Shown here: piece after piece, positions 7,928 to 17,446 of the stretch
Position numbering within the stretch: position 1 is the first letter of the stretch
How the letters are laid out: every line of letters starts with the position of its first letter
Notes under the pieces: generated by a model
What the model was told of the DNA's origin: nothing
What the model saw: only the letters and a program-made list of their open reading frames with translations
The model's database searches: none
From: Pirellulales bacterium
GTDB taxonomy: Bacteria; Planctomycetota; Planctomycetia; Pirellulales; UBA7805
Assembly: GCA_030751095.1 (NCBI GenBank)
Contig: JASMGX010000018.1
Coordinates: forward strand, 1-33,999
Direction of reading: 5' to 3'
DNA length: 33,999 nt
Made by a program: the position numbers and the translations under genes

Positions 7928-10900
7928 ATGAAGGATGTACCACACGCTCAAGCGATACCAACCACCCTGGTGTTTCTCGCTCTCGTGAGTTTTCCTTTCG
8001 TCGTGCACGCAGAGAGCTCCCCACAGATCGACTTTCAACGCGACATCGGTCCGCTGCTCGCAAGTCGCTGTTACAACTGCCACGGCCCGAACGATACCAC
8101 CCGCGAGGCCGAACTGAACCTGAGTGACAGGAAACAGGTCTTTTCGCAACAGGCTGAGAATGGCCAACCGCTGCTCACCCCCGGTGACCCGGCCCAAACC
8201 GAAATCTATCTGCGTATCGTTTCGGATGATCCGGATCTGCAGATGCCGCCGCCCGACGCGGAGGCGGACCTCGACCCCGAAGAGATCAAATTGATCCGCC
8301 GCTGGATCAGCTCGGGAGCAATGTGGGAGCCCCACTGGTCGCTGCAGGCGCTCCCGCCGGCGAACGAGGCGATCGACCGCACCGGACGGCATCCGATCGA
8401 CCAGTTCGTGCAGGACCGGCTCAAAAAGGAGCACCTCGCGCCCGCATCCCCGGCGAAACGCGAGAGAATCATCCATCGGCTCAGCCTCGACCTGACCGGC
8501 CTGCCCCCCACACCGGCCGAGACCGACGCATTCCTCTCCGATGCCACCCCCGAAGCGTACGAACGGCTCGTCGACCGGTTGCTCGACTCACCCCGCTACG
8601 GTGTCCGCATGGCGAGCTCCTGGCTCGATCTGGCCCGCTACGCCGATACCTCGGGATATCAAATCGACCGCTACCGGGATGTCTGGCCCTGGCGCGACTG
8701 GGTGGTGCGGGCCATGAACGAAAACATGCCCTTCGACGAATTTGTCACCTGGCAACTTGCCGGCGATCTGCTTCCAGATGCGACGCACGAGCAACGGCTG
8801 GCAACCGCCTTTAACCGCTTGCATCGCCAGAACGAAGAGAGCGGCGCGGTCCCCGAAGAATTTCGTGCCGAATATGTTGCCGACCGCGTCATCACGGTAG
8901 GCACCGCTCTGCTCGGGTTGACCCTCGAGTGCGCCCGCTGCCACACCCACAAGTACGATCCGGTAACCCAGAAAGAGTTTTTTCAGCTCTGTAGTTTTTT
9001 CGACAATATTGACGAAGCGGGCGTCAACTCGTCGGAAACCGACGCCATGCCGGTACCGACCCTGCTGCTCGGCACCGCCGCAGAGCGGCAGGAACTCCTC
9101 GAACGGGGCCGCAACATTGAGGCGGCCGAAGCGGAACTGGCCGCCTACACCGCCTCGCCCACTGCCCGCAACAGCTTCAACGCATGGCGGCAAAACATTG
9201 GTCCTGCTCGAATCCCCCAGCCAACAGCCGACTACCCGCTCGAGAGTTTTGAGGAAGGCAAACTCGAAAACAGTGCCGATCCGGCCAAACCCGGGCTTGC
9301 TAAAACCGGGCCCAAACAGGTCGAGGGCGCCCGAGGCAAGGGAATCCTTTTGAACGGCGACACCCAGCTCTCGTTCAAAGAGGTAGGCGCCTTTTCCCGC
9401 ACCGATCCATTCTCGTTGAGCCTCTATCTCTGGACACCGGATGTCAAAAAACGGGCGGTGATCGTGCATCGCTCCCGCGCCGCGCTCGATGCGGCAAGCC
9501 GTGGCTACGAGCTGCTGATCGAAGATGGCCATCTCCATTTTGGTCTCGCCCACATGTGGCCCGGCAACGCGCTGCGGATCCGAGACCGCAAGCAACTCCC
9601 TCAGAACCGTTGGGTGCACGTGCTTGTCACCTACGACGGCTCGAGCCATGCCGAGGGAGCAAAGCTCTACATCGACGGAGAAAGAGCCGACGTCGACATT
9701 GTTCGCGATGTGTTGACCAAAGATATTCTCTACGACCGCAAGGACATCCACCTGACCATCGGTGAGCGTTGGCGGGATGCCGGATTCAAAGATGGTCGCG
9801 TCGATGAGTTCCAGGTTTTTGACCAGGCGCTCAGTCCGCTTGAAGTAGCGCACAATTACGATGGAGAATCACTCATCCGAGCCCTCGAGAGTGCTGCCAT
9901 AAGCGATGCCTCGCAGCAACCCGATTTGTTTGAGTATTATCTGAGCCACCACGACAGTGAGTACCGCCAGCGGCGCGACCAGCTCCAGCAACTGCGCAAA
10001 GAACAGTCGGCCCTGATCGAGCCGATTGCGGAACTGATGGTGATGGATGAAATGGCAGAGCCGCGGCCGACCTACCGTCTCGAGCAGGGCCAATACAATC
10101 AGCAGCGAGAACAGGTGTTTCCCTCGGCACCGGCGAGCATTCTGCCTTTCGATGAAACACTCCCTCCCAATCGCCTCGGACTGGCCCGATGGTTCTGTGA
10201 TCCCAAACACCCACTGACCGCCCGCGTGGCGGTCAATCGCTACTGGGAATTGTTCTTCGGCCGGGGGCTTGTCGATCCACCCAACGACTTCGGCACGCAG
10301 GGCAATCCACCCACGCACCCCAAACTCCTCGACTATCTGGCCGCCCGTTACATCGAATCGGGCTGGAATACCAAAGACCTCATCCGCCACATCGTCACCT
10401 CGGCAACATATCGACAGTCCTCGATTGCCGATCTGGCGACACTCGAGAAAGATCCCAATAATCTTCTTCTCTCCCGCGGTCCCCGGTATCGCCTCAACTC
10501 GGAAATGATCCGCGACAGCGCGCTGCACGCCGGAGGCATCCTGGCTGAGACCATGGGAGGTCCGCCCGTGCGGCCCTACCAGCCACCCGGCCTCTGGGTG
10601 GAAAAAGAGGCCCGCGTTCGCTACGAACCAAGCACCGGAGAGGATCTCTACCGGCGAAGCCTGTACACCATCTGGAAGCGGACCAGCCCTCCGCCCGCCA
10701 TGGTCGCCTTCGATGCCCCGACCCGGAGTGTCTGCACCGCCAATCGGCAACGGACCGGAACGCCGCTGCAGGCGCTGGTCCTGCTCAACGACGTTCAGTT
10801 TGTCGAAGCGGCTCGCTGCTTTGCCGAACGCATTTTGCGCGAGGGGGGAGAGACCGTTGGCGAACAGCTCGACTTTGCCTTTCGTGTGGCCACCGGACGC

Positions 10901-11107
10901 TGTCCGGAAAAAGCGGAAGCGGCCCTGCTCCGGGAGTTGTACCAACAACAGCAGCAGTTCTACGCCGGTCACAGCGATCAGGCCAAGCTACTGATTCAGA
11001 TCGGCGAGAAACCGCTCGATGATGCACTCCATCCGGTCGATGTGGCGACGCTGACCACCATTGCCAGCACACTGCTGAACCACGATGAATTTGTAACCAA
11101 ACGGTAA
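7928..11107 (+). CDS. Planctomycete cytochrome c / DUF1549 / LamG / DUF1553 exported protein
   Basis: I start at 7928 because this gives a clean signal peptide (MKDVPHAQ, then hydrophobic residues to about 28, cut near VHAES). The open frame reaches back to 7790, into the predicted promoter. The product is 1059 residues. Domains in order: PSCyt1 haem domain with CYNCH at 48-52; PSCyt2/DUF1549 at about 155-365, including a second CARCH motif; a LamG-like concanavalin domain at about 486-644 (FSLSLYLWTP, WVHVLVTYDG, KLYIDGE); and PSD1/DUF1553 from about 747 to 1000 (VNRYWELFFGRGLV, HPKLLDYLA). This architecture is widespread in planctomycetes. Its role is not proven; carbohydrate or polymer processing has been suggested. 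It is 10 bases from the DUF1501 gene, so the two are one unit. Confidence 0.92.
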   Translation: MKDVPHAQAIPTTLVFLALVSFPFVVHAESSPQIDFQRDIGPLLASRCYNCHGPNDTTREAELNLSDRKQVFSQQAENGQPLLTPGDPAQTEIYLRIVSDDPDLQMPPPDAEADLDPEEIKLIRRWISSGAMWEPHWSLQALPPANEAIDRTGRHPIDQFVQDRLKKEHLAPASPAKRERIIHRLSLDLTGLPPTPAETDAFLSDATPEAYERLVDRLLDSPRYGVRMASSWLDLARYADTSGYQIDRYRDVWPWRDWVVRAMNENMPFDEFVTWQLAGDLLPDATHEQRLATAFNRLHRQNEESGAVPEEFRAEYVADRVITVGTALLGLTLECARCHTHKYDPVTQKEFFQLCSFFDNIDEAGVNSSETDAMPVPTLLLGTAAERQELLERGRNIEAAEAELAAYTASPTARNSFNAWRQNIGPARIPQPTADYPLESFEEGKLENSADPAKPGLAKTGPKQVEGARGKGILLNGDTQLSFKEVGAFSRTDPFSLSLYLWTPDVKKRAVIVHRSRAALDAASRGYELLIEDGHLHFGLAHMWPGNALRIRDRKQLPQNRWVHVLVTYDGSSHAEGAKLYIDGERADVDIVRDVLTKDILYDRKDIHLTIGERWRDAGFKDGRVDEFQVFDQALSPLEVAHNYDGESLIRALESAAISDASQQPDLFEYYLSHHDSEYRQRRDQLQQLRKEQSALIEPIAELMVMDEMAEPRPTYRLEQGQYNQQREQVFPSAPASILPFDETLPPNRLGLARWFCDPKHPLTARVAVNRYWELFFGRGLVDPPNDFGTQGNPPTHPKLLDYLAARYIESGWNTKDLIRHIVTSATYRQSSIADLATLEKDPNNLLLSRGPRYRLNSEMIRDSALHAGGILAETMGGPPVRPYQPPGLWVEKEARVRYEPSTGEDLYRRSLYTIWKRTSPPPAMVAFDAPTRSVCTANRQRTGTPLQALVLLNDVQFVEAARCFAERILREGGETVGEQLDFAFRVATGRCPEKAEAALLRELYQQQQQFYAGHSDQAKLLIQIGEKPLDDALHPVDVATLTTIASTLLNHDEFVTKR

Positions 11108-11117
11108 TCGTATTCCC

Positions 11118-12554
11118 ATGGACCATCCGCTAACGACCAACCGCCGTGTTTTTCTCTCGCGCACAAGTGCCGGCCTCGGCACGATGGCGCTGGCCCAACT
11201 GCTCTCCGGCGATACCCACGGGGCGAGTGCCGGGGCGACTAAGCACCACCAGCTTGCCGAACCGCATTTCGCGCCCCGCGCCAAGCGGGTGATCTATCTG
11301 TTCCAGAGTGGCGGCCCCTCCCAGATCGATCTATTCGACCACAAACCCCTGCTCGCTGCGCAGCATGGTCAGGAGTTGCCTCCGGAGGTGCGGGGCAACC
11401 AACGGCTCACCACAATGTCCGCCAACCAACCGCGGTTGTCGCTGGCTCATTCGTTCTTCAAATTCAGCCGTCACGGACAATCGGGAGCAACCGTCAGCGA
11501 ACTGTTGCCCCATACCGCGAAGGTGGTCGACGACCTCTGTTTCATCCGCTCGGTCCATACCGAGGCGATCAACCACGACCCTGCGATCACTTTTTTTCAA
11601 ACCGGTTCGCAGATCGCCGGACGGCCCTCGATCGGGGCCTGGCTAAGTTATGGGCTCGGAACGGCCAATGAAAATCTACCCAACTTCTGTGTGATGATTA
11701 CCAAAGGTCAGGGAGGCCAGCCGCTCTACTCCCGACTCTGGGGCAACGGATTTCTGCCATCCACCCACCAGGGTGTCCAGTTCCGGTCGGGCCGTGACCC
11801 GGTGCTCTTTTTGAGCAACCCGAAGGGGATGCCGCCCAATGTCCGCCGGGCGATGCTCGATAAACTCGCCCAACTGCATACCCTCGAATACAAACGGGAA
11901 CTCGATCCGGAGATCCACGCACGGATCGAGCAGTACGAAATGGCCTACCGGATGCAGACCTCGATCCCTGAAGTGGCGGATGTTTCCGATGAACCGGAAC
12001 ACATTTTTGATCTCTACGGGCCGGACGCCAAAACACCGGGAACCTTTGCGGCCAACTGCCTGCTCGCACGGCGCCTGGCCGAACGCAACGTCCGCTTCAT
12101 CCAACTCTACCACCAGGGCTGGGACCACCATGGATCGCTTCCGCGTGTGATTCCCTCGCTCTGTAAACAGACCGACCAGCCCTGCGCCGCTCTGATCACC
12201 GATCTGAAACAACGCGGCATGCTCGATGACACACTGGTGATCTGGGGCGGAGAATTCGGCCGCACCTCCTACTGCCAGGGTGTGCTTCTGAACGACAACT
12301 ATGGCCGCGACCACCATCCCCGCTGCTTTACAATGTGGATGGCCGGCGGCGGGATCAAGCCGGGAATCCAATACGGCAAGACGGACGAGTACGGCTACAA
12401 CGTGGTCGAAAATCCGGTCCACGTACACGACATCCAGACCACCCTTTTGCACCTGCTCGGCATCGACCACAAACGACTGACCTACAAATATCTCGGTCGC
12501 GAATTCCGCCTGACCGACATTTACGGGAATCTCGTGCCTGACATTCTTGCCTGA
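11118..12554 (+). CDS. DUF1501 protein, TAT-exported
   Basis: A 478-residue protein beginning with a twin-arginine signal (NRRVFLSRTSAGLGTMALA), so it is exported folded. Family blocks seen: RVIYLFQSGGPSQIDLFD near residue 60, SIGAWLSYGLG, LLARRLAERNVRFIQLYHQG, and IWGGEFGRT with NYGRDHHPRCFTMWMAGG toward the end. DUF1501 proteins are related to the sulfatase/alkaline phosphatase superfamily, and the Asp and His residues in these blocks may bind metal. They are almost always encoded beside a DUF1549/DUF1553 gene, as here. The substrate is unknown. Two small inverted repeats lie just after the stop. Confidence 0.93.
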   Translation: MDHPLTTNRRVFLSRTSAGLGTMALAQLLSGDTHGASAGATKHHQLAEPHFAPRAKRVIYLFQSGGPSQIDLFDHKPLLAAQHGQELPPEVRGNQRLTTMSANQPRLSLAHSFFKFSRHGQSGATVSELLPHTAKVVDDLCFIRSVHTEAINHDPAITFFQTGSQIAGRPSIGAWLSYGLGTANENLPNFCVMITKGQGGQPLYSRLWGNGFLPSTHQGVQFRSGRDPVLFLSNPKGMPPNVRRAMLDKLAQLHTLEYKRELDPEIHARIEQYEMAYRMQTSIPEVADVSDEPEHIFDLYGPDAKTPGTFAANCLLARRLAERNVRFIQLYHQGWDHHGSLPRVIPSLCKQTDQPCAALITDLKQRGMLDDTLVIWGGEFGRTSYCQGVLLNDNYGRDHHPRCFTMWMAGGGIKPGIQYGKTDEYGYNVVENPVHVHDIQTTLLHLLGIDHKRLTYKYLGREFRLTDIYGNLVPDILA

Positions 12555-12561
12555 GCCGCGG

Positions 12562-12650
12562 ACAGATGCGATCTGTACAACCCGATGCACCCCTGGTGAG
12601 GCGCTTGCCAGATCGACTTGAATTTGCCCGGCCGCGCTGATACACCAGGG
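12562..12650. repeat. Inverted repeats between the DUF1501 and MFS genes
   Basis: ACAGAT (12562-12567) and ATCTGT (12571-12576) form a tight hairpin eight bases after the DUF1501 stop. CCCTGGTG (12591-12598) and CACCAGGG (12643-12650) form a longer stem with a 44-base loop. Neither has a T tract. GATCGACTT occurs twice (12611-12619 and 12654-12662). They could slow transcription or bind a regulator; nothing firmer can be said. Confidence 0.3.
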
Positions 12651-12685
12651 CCTGATCGACTTCAAAACAGGCAGGAGGAAATCGG

Positions 12686-13954
12686 ATGCCGCGACTGAGT
12701 CGTGCCGCGATCGGTTGGGCGCTCTACGACTGGGCGGCGAGCGGCTATGCCCTCTGTATTCTCGCCGGTTTCTTTCCCATCCTTTTTCAAAGTTATTGGG
12801 CGAGCGACCTTCCCGCGGACCGCGAAACATTCTGGTACGGGCTGTTCGTCTCGGCGGCGAGCCTCCTCGGGGCGATCGCTGCGCCCTTTCTCGGCACGCT
12901 GGCCGACACCGGCGGTAGCCGCAAGCGGTGGCTTATCCGCTTTGCGCTGCTCGGCATGGCCGCTACGCTCTCGCTGGTCTTTGTCGGGCGGGGCAACTGG
13001 CCGCTGGCCGGTTCGATTTTTGTCATCGGCACCCTCGGCTATTACGGCGCGTCGATTTGCTACAACGCACTGCTGCCGGTGGTGAGCAGCACAAAGAATC
13101 GGCACTTCATTTCCGGGCTCGGTTTTGCAGTGGGCTATCTCGGCGGAGTGCTGCTGTTTCTCGGCTGCATTGCCCTGGTCAAGTGGCACCGTTTTTTCGG
13201 TTTGGCCAATGAGATTTCCGCGCTGCATCTTGCCTTTCTGGTAACGGTACTCTGGTGGGGATTCTTTACCCTGCCGCTCCTGAGGATGGTCCACGATACG
13301 GTCCCAGACCGGCAGCGGCTTTCGATCCGCAAGAGCCTTGCCCACCTCTGGGAGACTCTGCTGGAAATCCGGCAAAACAAGTCGATCCTCTGGTTCCTGA
13401 TCGCCTACTGGTTTTACATCGACGGCGTGAACACCGTGATCTCGATGGCGAGCAATTATGGCAAGGTCCTCGGTTTCGAAACAGAGACGATGCTCGCGAC
13501 ACTGGTCCTGGTACAGATTGTGGGGTTCCCGAGCACACTGCTCGTCAGTTGGCTCTCGGCGCGATACCGCGGGCGGCCATTTCTCTATCTCGGAATTGCG
13601 CTCTATCTGGTGATCGTCCTCTACGGCGCGCTGATGTCGAAGACTCCCGTCGACATCGCCGGTTACAAGATTCCGAGCCTTTACATCCTCGGCTTTCTGG
13701 TCGGACTCGGTCAGGGTGGCATCCAGGCAATCAGCCGCTCGACGTTCACGCTGCTGATCCCGAAAGACCGCACGGCATCGTTCTTCGGAATTTACAACAT
13801 GCTCGGCCAGTATGCCGCGCTGCTCGGTCCGCTCCTGATGGGACTCGTCGCCCGGCTGACCGGTAGCCCGCGATATGGCGTTGCGGCGTTGGCCTTCCTG
13901 TTCCTCTGTGGTGCTGCGGCACTATTGCGAGTAGGACCCGAAAAAACGGCATAG
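12686..13954 (+). CDS. MFS transporter, UMF1 / Atg22-like family
   Basis: A 422-residue inner-membrane protein with about 12 helices. The opening AAIGWALYDWAASGYA is the hallmark of the UMF1 family (related to the yeast vacuolar effluxer Atg22), and LGAIAAPFLGTLADTGGSRK is the MFS loop 2-3 motif. The second half has GLGQGGIQAISRSTF and the family-typical FFGIYNMLGQYAALLGP. A good ribosome binding site, AGGAGG, lies at 12672-12677. The substrate in bacteria is not established; amino acid export is known only for the yeast relative. It stands alone, 131 bases after the DUF1501 gene and 96 before the next. Confidence 0.88.
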   Translation: MPRLSRAAIGWALYDWAASGYALCILAGFFPILFQSYWASDLPADRETFWYGLFVSAASLLGAIAAPFLGTLADTGGSRKRWLIRFALLGMAATLSLVFVGRGNWPLAGSIFVIGTLGYYGASICYNALLPVVSSTKNRHFISGLGFAVGYLGGVLLFLGCIALVKWHRFFGLANEISALHLAFLVTVLWWGFFTLPLLRMVHDTVPDRQRLSIRKSLAHLWETLLEIRQNKSILWFLIAYWFYIDGVNTVISMASNYGKVLGFETETMLATLVLVQIVGFPSTLLVSWLSARYRGRPFLYLGIALYLVIVLYGALMSKTPVDIAGYKIPSLYILGFLVGLGQGGIQAISRSTFTLLIPKDRTASFFGIYNMLGQYAALLGPLLMGLVARLTGSPRYGVAALAFLFLCGAAALLRVGPEKTA

Positions 13955-14050
13955 GCATACCATCGTAGCCACCGTAGAATGGCGTCCTAAATCCTGCGCC
14001 GGTACGGAAGCTGGGGCACCAACGCACCCGAAATTGACAGGTAGAGTACC

Positions 14051-14596
14051 ATGCCAGAAATGGTCGCGATGTGGGTTGAGTCGTGGGAGGATCCGGCGAT
14101 GCGGCACGCCATCCTGGTCCATTTTCCGATCGTGATCGCCGTGATGCTCATCCCCCTTTCCTTCGGTGCCATGGTCTGGCGGGGCAGCGGACGGACCGCA
14201 CTGACTGTACTCTCGCTGATCGGTTGCCTGCTGCTGATCGGTACGGCGTACGTTGCCAAAGAATCGGGCAGCGAAGCGCACCACGCACTTGGAACCATCA
14301 TCGATACGCAGGACTCCGAAGCCATTGGCCAGCACGCCCAGGACGCCGTCCGCATCTGGTGGCTCGGCTGCGTCGCTGCAGGGCTGCTGCTGCTCTCCTG
14401 TATCGGAAAACCGGCCTGGCGCCAAATATTCCGCTTCGCCTTTTTTTTAGGCTGCATCGCCCTGGCAGGCTATGTTGCACTCGTCGCCGATCTCGGCGGC
14501 CGCCTGGTCTACAAACGCGGGGTGGGAGTGCCCCGTCCTGCGGCCGTGCCGTTGACTCCTGCCGGCAGTCCTGATCTGCCACCAGCCAAACTCTAG
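14051..14596 (+). CDS. DUF2231-like four-helix membrane protein
   Basis: A 181-residue protein with four hydrophobic segments. The HAILVHFPIVIAV block near residue 19, a second His-rich element (EAHHALG) and third (GQHAQDA), and the final GGRLVYKRGVGV agree with the DUF2231 family, whose histidines may bind haem or metal. The role of the family is not known. In planctomycetes such proteins often accompany cytochrome-like genes; here the convergent neighbour is a haem-containing isomerase 50 bases away. A Pro-rich tail (VPRPAAVPLTPAG) follows the last helix. Confidence 0.7.
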   Translation: MPEMVAMWVESWEDPAMRHAILVHFPIVIAVMLIPLSFGAMVWRGSGRTALTVLSLIGCLLLIGTAYVAKESGSEAHHALGTIIDTQDSEAIGQHAQDAVRIWWLGCVAAGLLLLSCIGKPAWRQIFRFAFFLGCIALAGYVALVADLGGRLVYKRGVGVPRPAAVPLTPAGSPDLPPAKL

Positions 14597-14615
14597 AAAA
14601 CCTCCTCGGCGGAGG
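14597..14615 (-). terminator. Short hairpin after the fatty acid isomerase gene
   Basis: On the minus strand CCTCC and GGAGG (14601-14615) form a five-pair stem, followed by TTTT (14597-14600), 31 bases after the cti stop. The stem is short, so this may be weak. It sits in the convergent gap, close to the stop of the plus-strand gene. Confidence 0.35.
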
Positions 14616-14646
14616 GCTGCAAGAGGTATTGGCAAATCGCTGGCGG

Positions 14647-17025
14647 CTAGTTGTTCGAGTCGAGCAGGTTGTAATACCGCAGGTCGTAATAGCCCGCCTC
14701 GGGAGATTGGTGGGCAAAGTTCCAATCGGTAAACCAGTCGAGCAGCGGCCAGAACCCGCGATCGTTGCGTAGCGTGCCGTACTTCTCTTTCCAGCGGCGC
14801 CACGTGTCGAGGCTCTCTACCCGCTTGAGGCTACTGAGAAATTCCGCCGCATCGTCGACCGAGAGACTGACGAGCAGGTTGGGAAAATCTCCCACCAACC
14901 CCTCGTAGACGCTCAGCGTATCGAGCTTCGGCTGCCGCGCCCCATTTTCGTCGAAGATCACATTGTTAAAAGCATAACTGCGGTTGGCGATCAGCGTGTA
15001 GACCTCCCAGCGATCCTCGACGTTGAGGCGAAGAAACGTCACGCTCGGAAGGTATTGCGTGAAAGACTGGCCTGTTTTCATCGAGAGGGAACGGACGCTT
15101 CGCACCCAATCGGCAGTATTCTGAATCGGTTCGGCCAGAGAGACCTCGTGCGGTGGCGGGCTGTTGAGCAAATCTTTCGCGCCGCTCACCTTCGCGGTCA
15201 GATGCTTCTGGATGAGGCCAAGTACATTTGAGATCGGATCGCGATTTATGATCTCTACGGCGTTTTTTGAACCTTCGTCCGGAAACGGCATCGTGAAAAG
15301 CAGGTCGCGGCCCAAGCCGCTGGTCCATTTGTCACGGTAGAGAGACCGCTCACTGAGCGGCAGAAGGCGGAGAAAATTATCTTCGAACTCCTGCCTGAGA
15401 AAGCCCATGAATTCCCACGTTGCGATTTTCTTTTCTTCGCCGCCCCAGTATTGGTAATTGGCAACCAGCGAGTAGTAGAGTCGCTCGTAACCGCTGTAAT
15501 CGATGAGCCAGAATGTGGGAGGGATCCCTCCCTTGCGGCCCTGCATCACCGTCGCGTTGGTTTCGTTGCGCAAGATCGTCAGCCACGCGTTCGGATTCGT
15601 CCCGCCACCGTTCCAGATATCCTCAATCGTGTAACCGTCCGGTTTGTAGCTATTGAGCGTATTTGCATAGGCCTTTTCATAGCTGGCATTTTCTACCAGA
15701 TCAAAACTCGTAAAGTCGTGCCACGATTTGAGCCCGAGTTTCGGGCTCTTCACCGAAGGGTCGGAATCGGGATCGACAAAAAAGACCCAGAAATAATCCT
15801 TGATCGCATAGGTCGCGATATTTCCGACACAGACCGGCCCGCGGATCATCCCGTTGGCGATCAGCTCGGAATTTTCCAGCAGGAACAGAGAACGGCTCTT
15901 GGCCGGAATCGCTGCAAAGACTTCGAACGGATTGTGGCTCCTATATCCGGGCGTAAGATCGCCGCCCTGCGGCCACCGACTCTGATAGAACAGTTCCTCA
16001 AGCCGCCCCCTCGATGCGTCGGAGAGTTTGAAGACAAAAAACGATTTCTGCACGTAGGAAGAAGTTACCTTTTGCAGGCGATAGTAAACCTTTTGCACCC
16101 CCGGCAGATACGGGGAGTCGAAGGGCCGGGCGGTCACGATGCGGCGGATCGGGGTCACTCCCGGCGGGCTGGTCGATCGGATCAGCTTGTAGAACTCACC
16201 CGGCGCTTCGGCAAAGATCAACGTTGCCAAAAAAGAATGTTCGTAGAGGTACCGGCTCACGAGCGGAGCGCGCGGATCGTCCCGGTTGAAAAACGCCTCC
16301 CAGCGGCGGACCACCTCGGGATAGGCGGACGCGAGCTTTTTTTTCATCTCGGCGTCCGTCGGTCCCGGAGCTCCGGCGACAATCCACCTGGAAAAAATGC
16401 CGAGTTGCTGCTGCGTGAGTCCCGGCAGGCCGAAAGGCATCCCCGCCGTCGGTCGCTTCAGGAGGTAGGCATCCATCCGGTCACCGCAGGGACAGAGGTG
16501 GTCATCGCTATTTTTGTAGATCGGCTCGAGCGGTTTTAAGTCAAAACCGGGCCCGTTGTGTTCGATGCCGGTCGTAATCAACCGGTAGAGGACCGAGCGC
16601 GAGGGCCGCTGGAGCGGCGGTGAAGTCTGGTCGATGACGGTACAAAAACCGCGTTCTCGCCAGGCAGCGAGCGAGGGAGCATCGTGGAGACGGATCGGCT
16701 GCTCGGCAAAGAGGTGTGGCTGATTTGGATTTTTTGCGATGCCGCCTCGCAGGAGGCCCTCGTAGCTGGTCATCTTCAATCCGCAGGGCGAGTCGAGGCA
16801 GCCGTGGCAGGCGATGCAGCGACGATTGAAGATCGGCTGCACCCGATCAAGATAGAAACCTTCCTCGAGACTGTTCGTAGCGGGATAGCTGGGCGGATCG
16901 AAAATGAACGGTCTCCACGCCGTCTCCACCGTCCCCGAGAACCAGATGAACAGACCGACCGCCGAAATGGCAAAAAACACCATCAGGGCAAAAATAAAAA
17001 CAATCCATTCCAGCTTGGATTTCAT
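14647..17025 (-). CDS. cti: Fatty acid cis/trans isomerase, haem c-containing
   Basis: Converts cis to trans double bonds in membrane phospholipid acyl chains, a rapid response to solvents or heat in Pseudomonas and Vibrio. I start at 17025 (792 residues): it gives an N-terminal membrane/export helix at residues 5-30; the frame is open 27 codons further upstream. VQPIFNRRCIACHGCLDSPC (residues 62-81) holds the CxxCH haem site of Cti and two extra cysteines conserved in the family. LKMTSYEGLLRGG, WRERGF and GMPFGLPGLTQQQL also match. The length is usual for Cti. An extended -10-like TGATACAAT lies about 70 bases upstream (17097-17105). A 62-residue membrane protein precedes it. Confidence 0.85.
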   Translation of the reverse strand: MKSKLEWIVFIFALMVFFAISAVGLFIWFSGTVETAWRPFIFDPPSYPATNSLEEGFYLDRVQPIFNRRCIACHGCLDSPCGLKMTSYEGLLRGGIAKNPNQPHLFAEQPIRLHDAPSLAAWRERGFCTVIDQTSPPLQRPSRSVLYRLITTGIEHNGPGFDLKPLEPIYKNSDDHLCPCGDRMDAYLLKRPTAGMPFGLPGLTQQQLGIFSRWIVAGAPGPTDAEMKKKLASAYPEVVRRWEAFFNRDDPRAPLVSRYLYEHSFLATLIFAEAPGEFYKLIRSTSPPGVTPIRRIVTARPFDSPYLPGVQKVYYRLQKVTSSYVQKSFFVFKLSDASRGRLEELFYQSRWPQGGDLTPGYRSHNPFEVFAAIPAKSRSLFLLENSELIANGMIRGPVCVGNIATYAIKDYFWVFFVDPDSDPSVKSPKLGLKSWHDFTSFDLVENASYEKAYANTLNSYKPDGYTIEDIWNGGGTNPNAWLTILRNETNATVMQGRKGGIPPTFWLIDYSGYERLYYSLVANYQYWGGEEKKIATWEFMGFLRQEFEDNFLRLLPLSERSLYRDKWTSGLGRDLLFTMPFPDEGSKNAVEIINRDPISNVLGLIQKHLTAKVSGAKDLLNSPPPHEVSLAEPIQNTADWVRSVRSLSMKTGQSFTQYLPSVTFLRLNVEDRWEVYTLIANRSYAFNNVIFDENGARQPKLDTLSVYEGLVGDFPNLLVSLSVDDAAEFLSSLKRVESLDTWRRWKEKYGTLRNDRGFWPLLDWFTDWNFAHQSPEAGYYDLRYYNLLDSNN

Positions 17026-17145
17026 TCTATTGGTCTCAGTGGTAAACGAGCCGTCCGCATCGGAACGCAAATGATGCGTCCCACCCAACGTGGGCCATTG
17101 TATCAAAGCTCCGAAAGAGCCGGTCCCCCGTTTCGCGCCATCAGG

Positions 17146-17334
17146 TTAAACTTTATCGACAAAAAACCAATAGAGAACGAAACCGATCAGCAAGGCCAGC
17201 GGGCCTTTCCAGAGGATGGCATCCCCGGCGAGAATCGCCTCGTGAAACCACGAGAGAAAAGCAAACACGATGCCATAGGCGGAAATAAAAATCCACAACC
17301 GCCGGGCCCTGGACATTCCTTTTTCATCTTTCAT
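17146..17334 (-). CDS. Two-helix small membrane protein
   Basis: 62 residues: a charged N-terminus (MKDEKGMSRARR), a hydrophobic segment, a short loop and a second helix ending FFVDKV. AGGA lies 12 bases before the ATG, a long spacing. An internal ATG (17316) has GGA too close to be used. It lies 120 bases upstream of the cti start on the same strand, so the two could share a transcript. No family recognised. Confidence 0.55.
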   Translation of the reverse strand: MKDEKGMSRARRLWIFISAYGIVFAFLSWFHEAILAGDAILWKGPLALLIGFVLYWFFVDKV

Positions 17335-17446
17335 GACAGGCAGATCCTACTTGAATGTATCCGGTATTCCCAGGAACACTTAGCGGCTAACATAATATCG
17401 AGTTGGGCTCAGCTCAAGACTCAACTCCAACGAATTCCGCTAAGAA

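Noticed and set aside
8588-9853. Minus-strand open frame (421 residues) opposite the DUF1549/DUF1553 gene
   Set aside because: Antisense to conserved PSCyt2 and LamG domains, and has no family features.
15451-16539. Plus-strand open frame (362 residues) opposite cti
   Set aside because: The minus strand carries strong Cti motifs through this region; the plus frame is Arg-rich with no recognisable domain.
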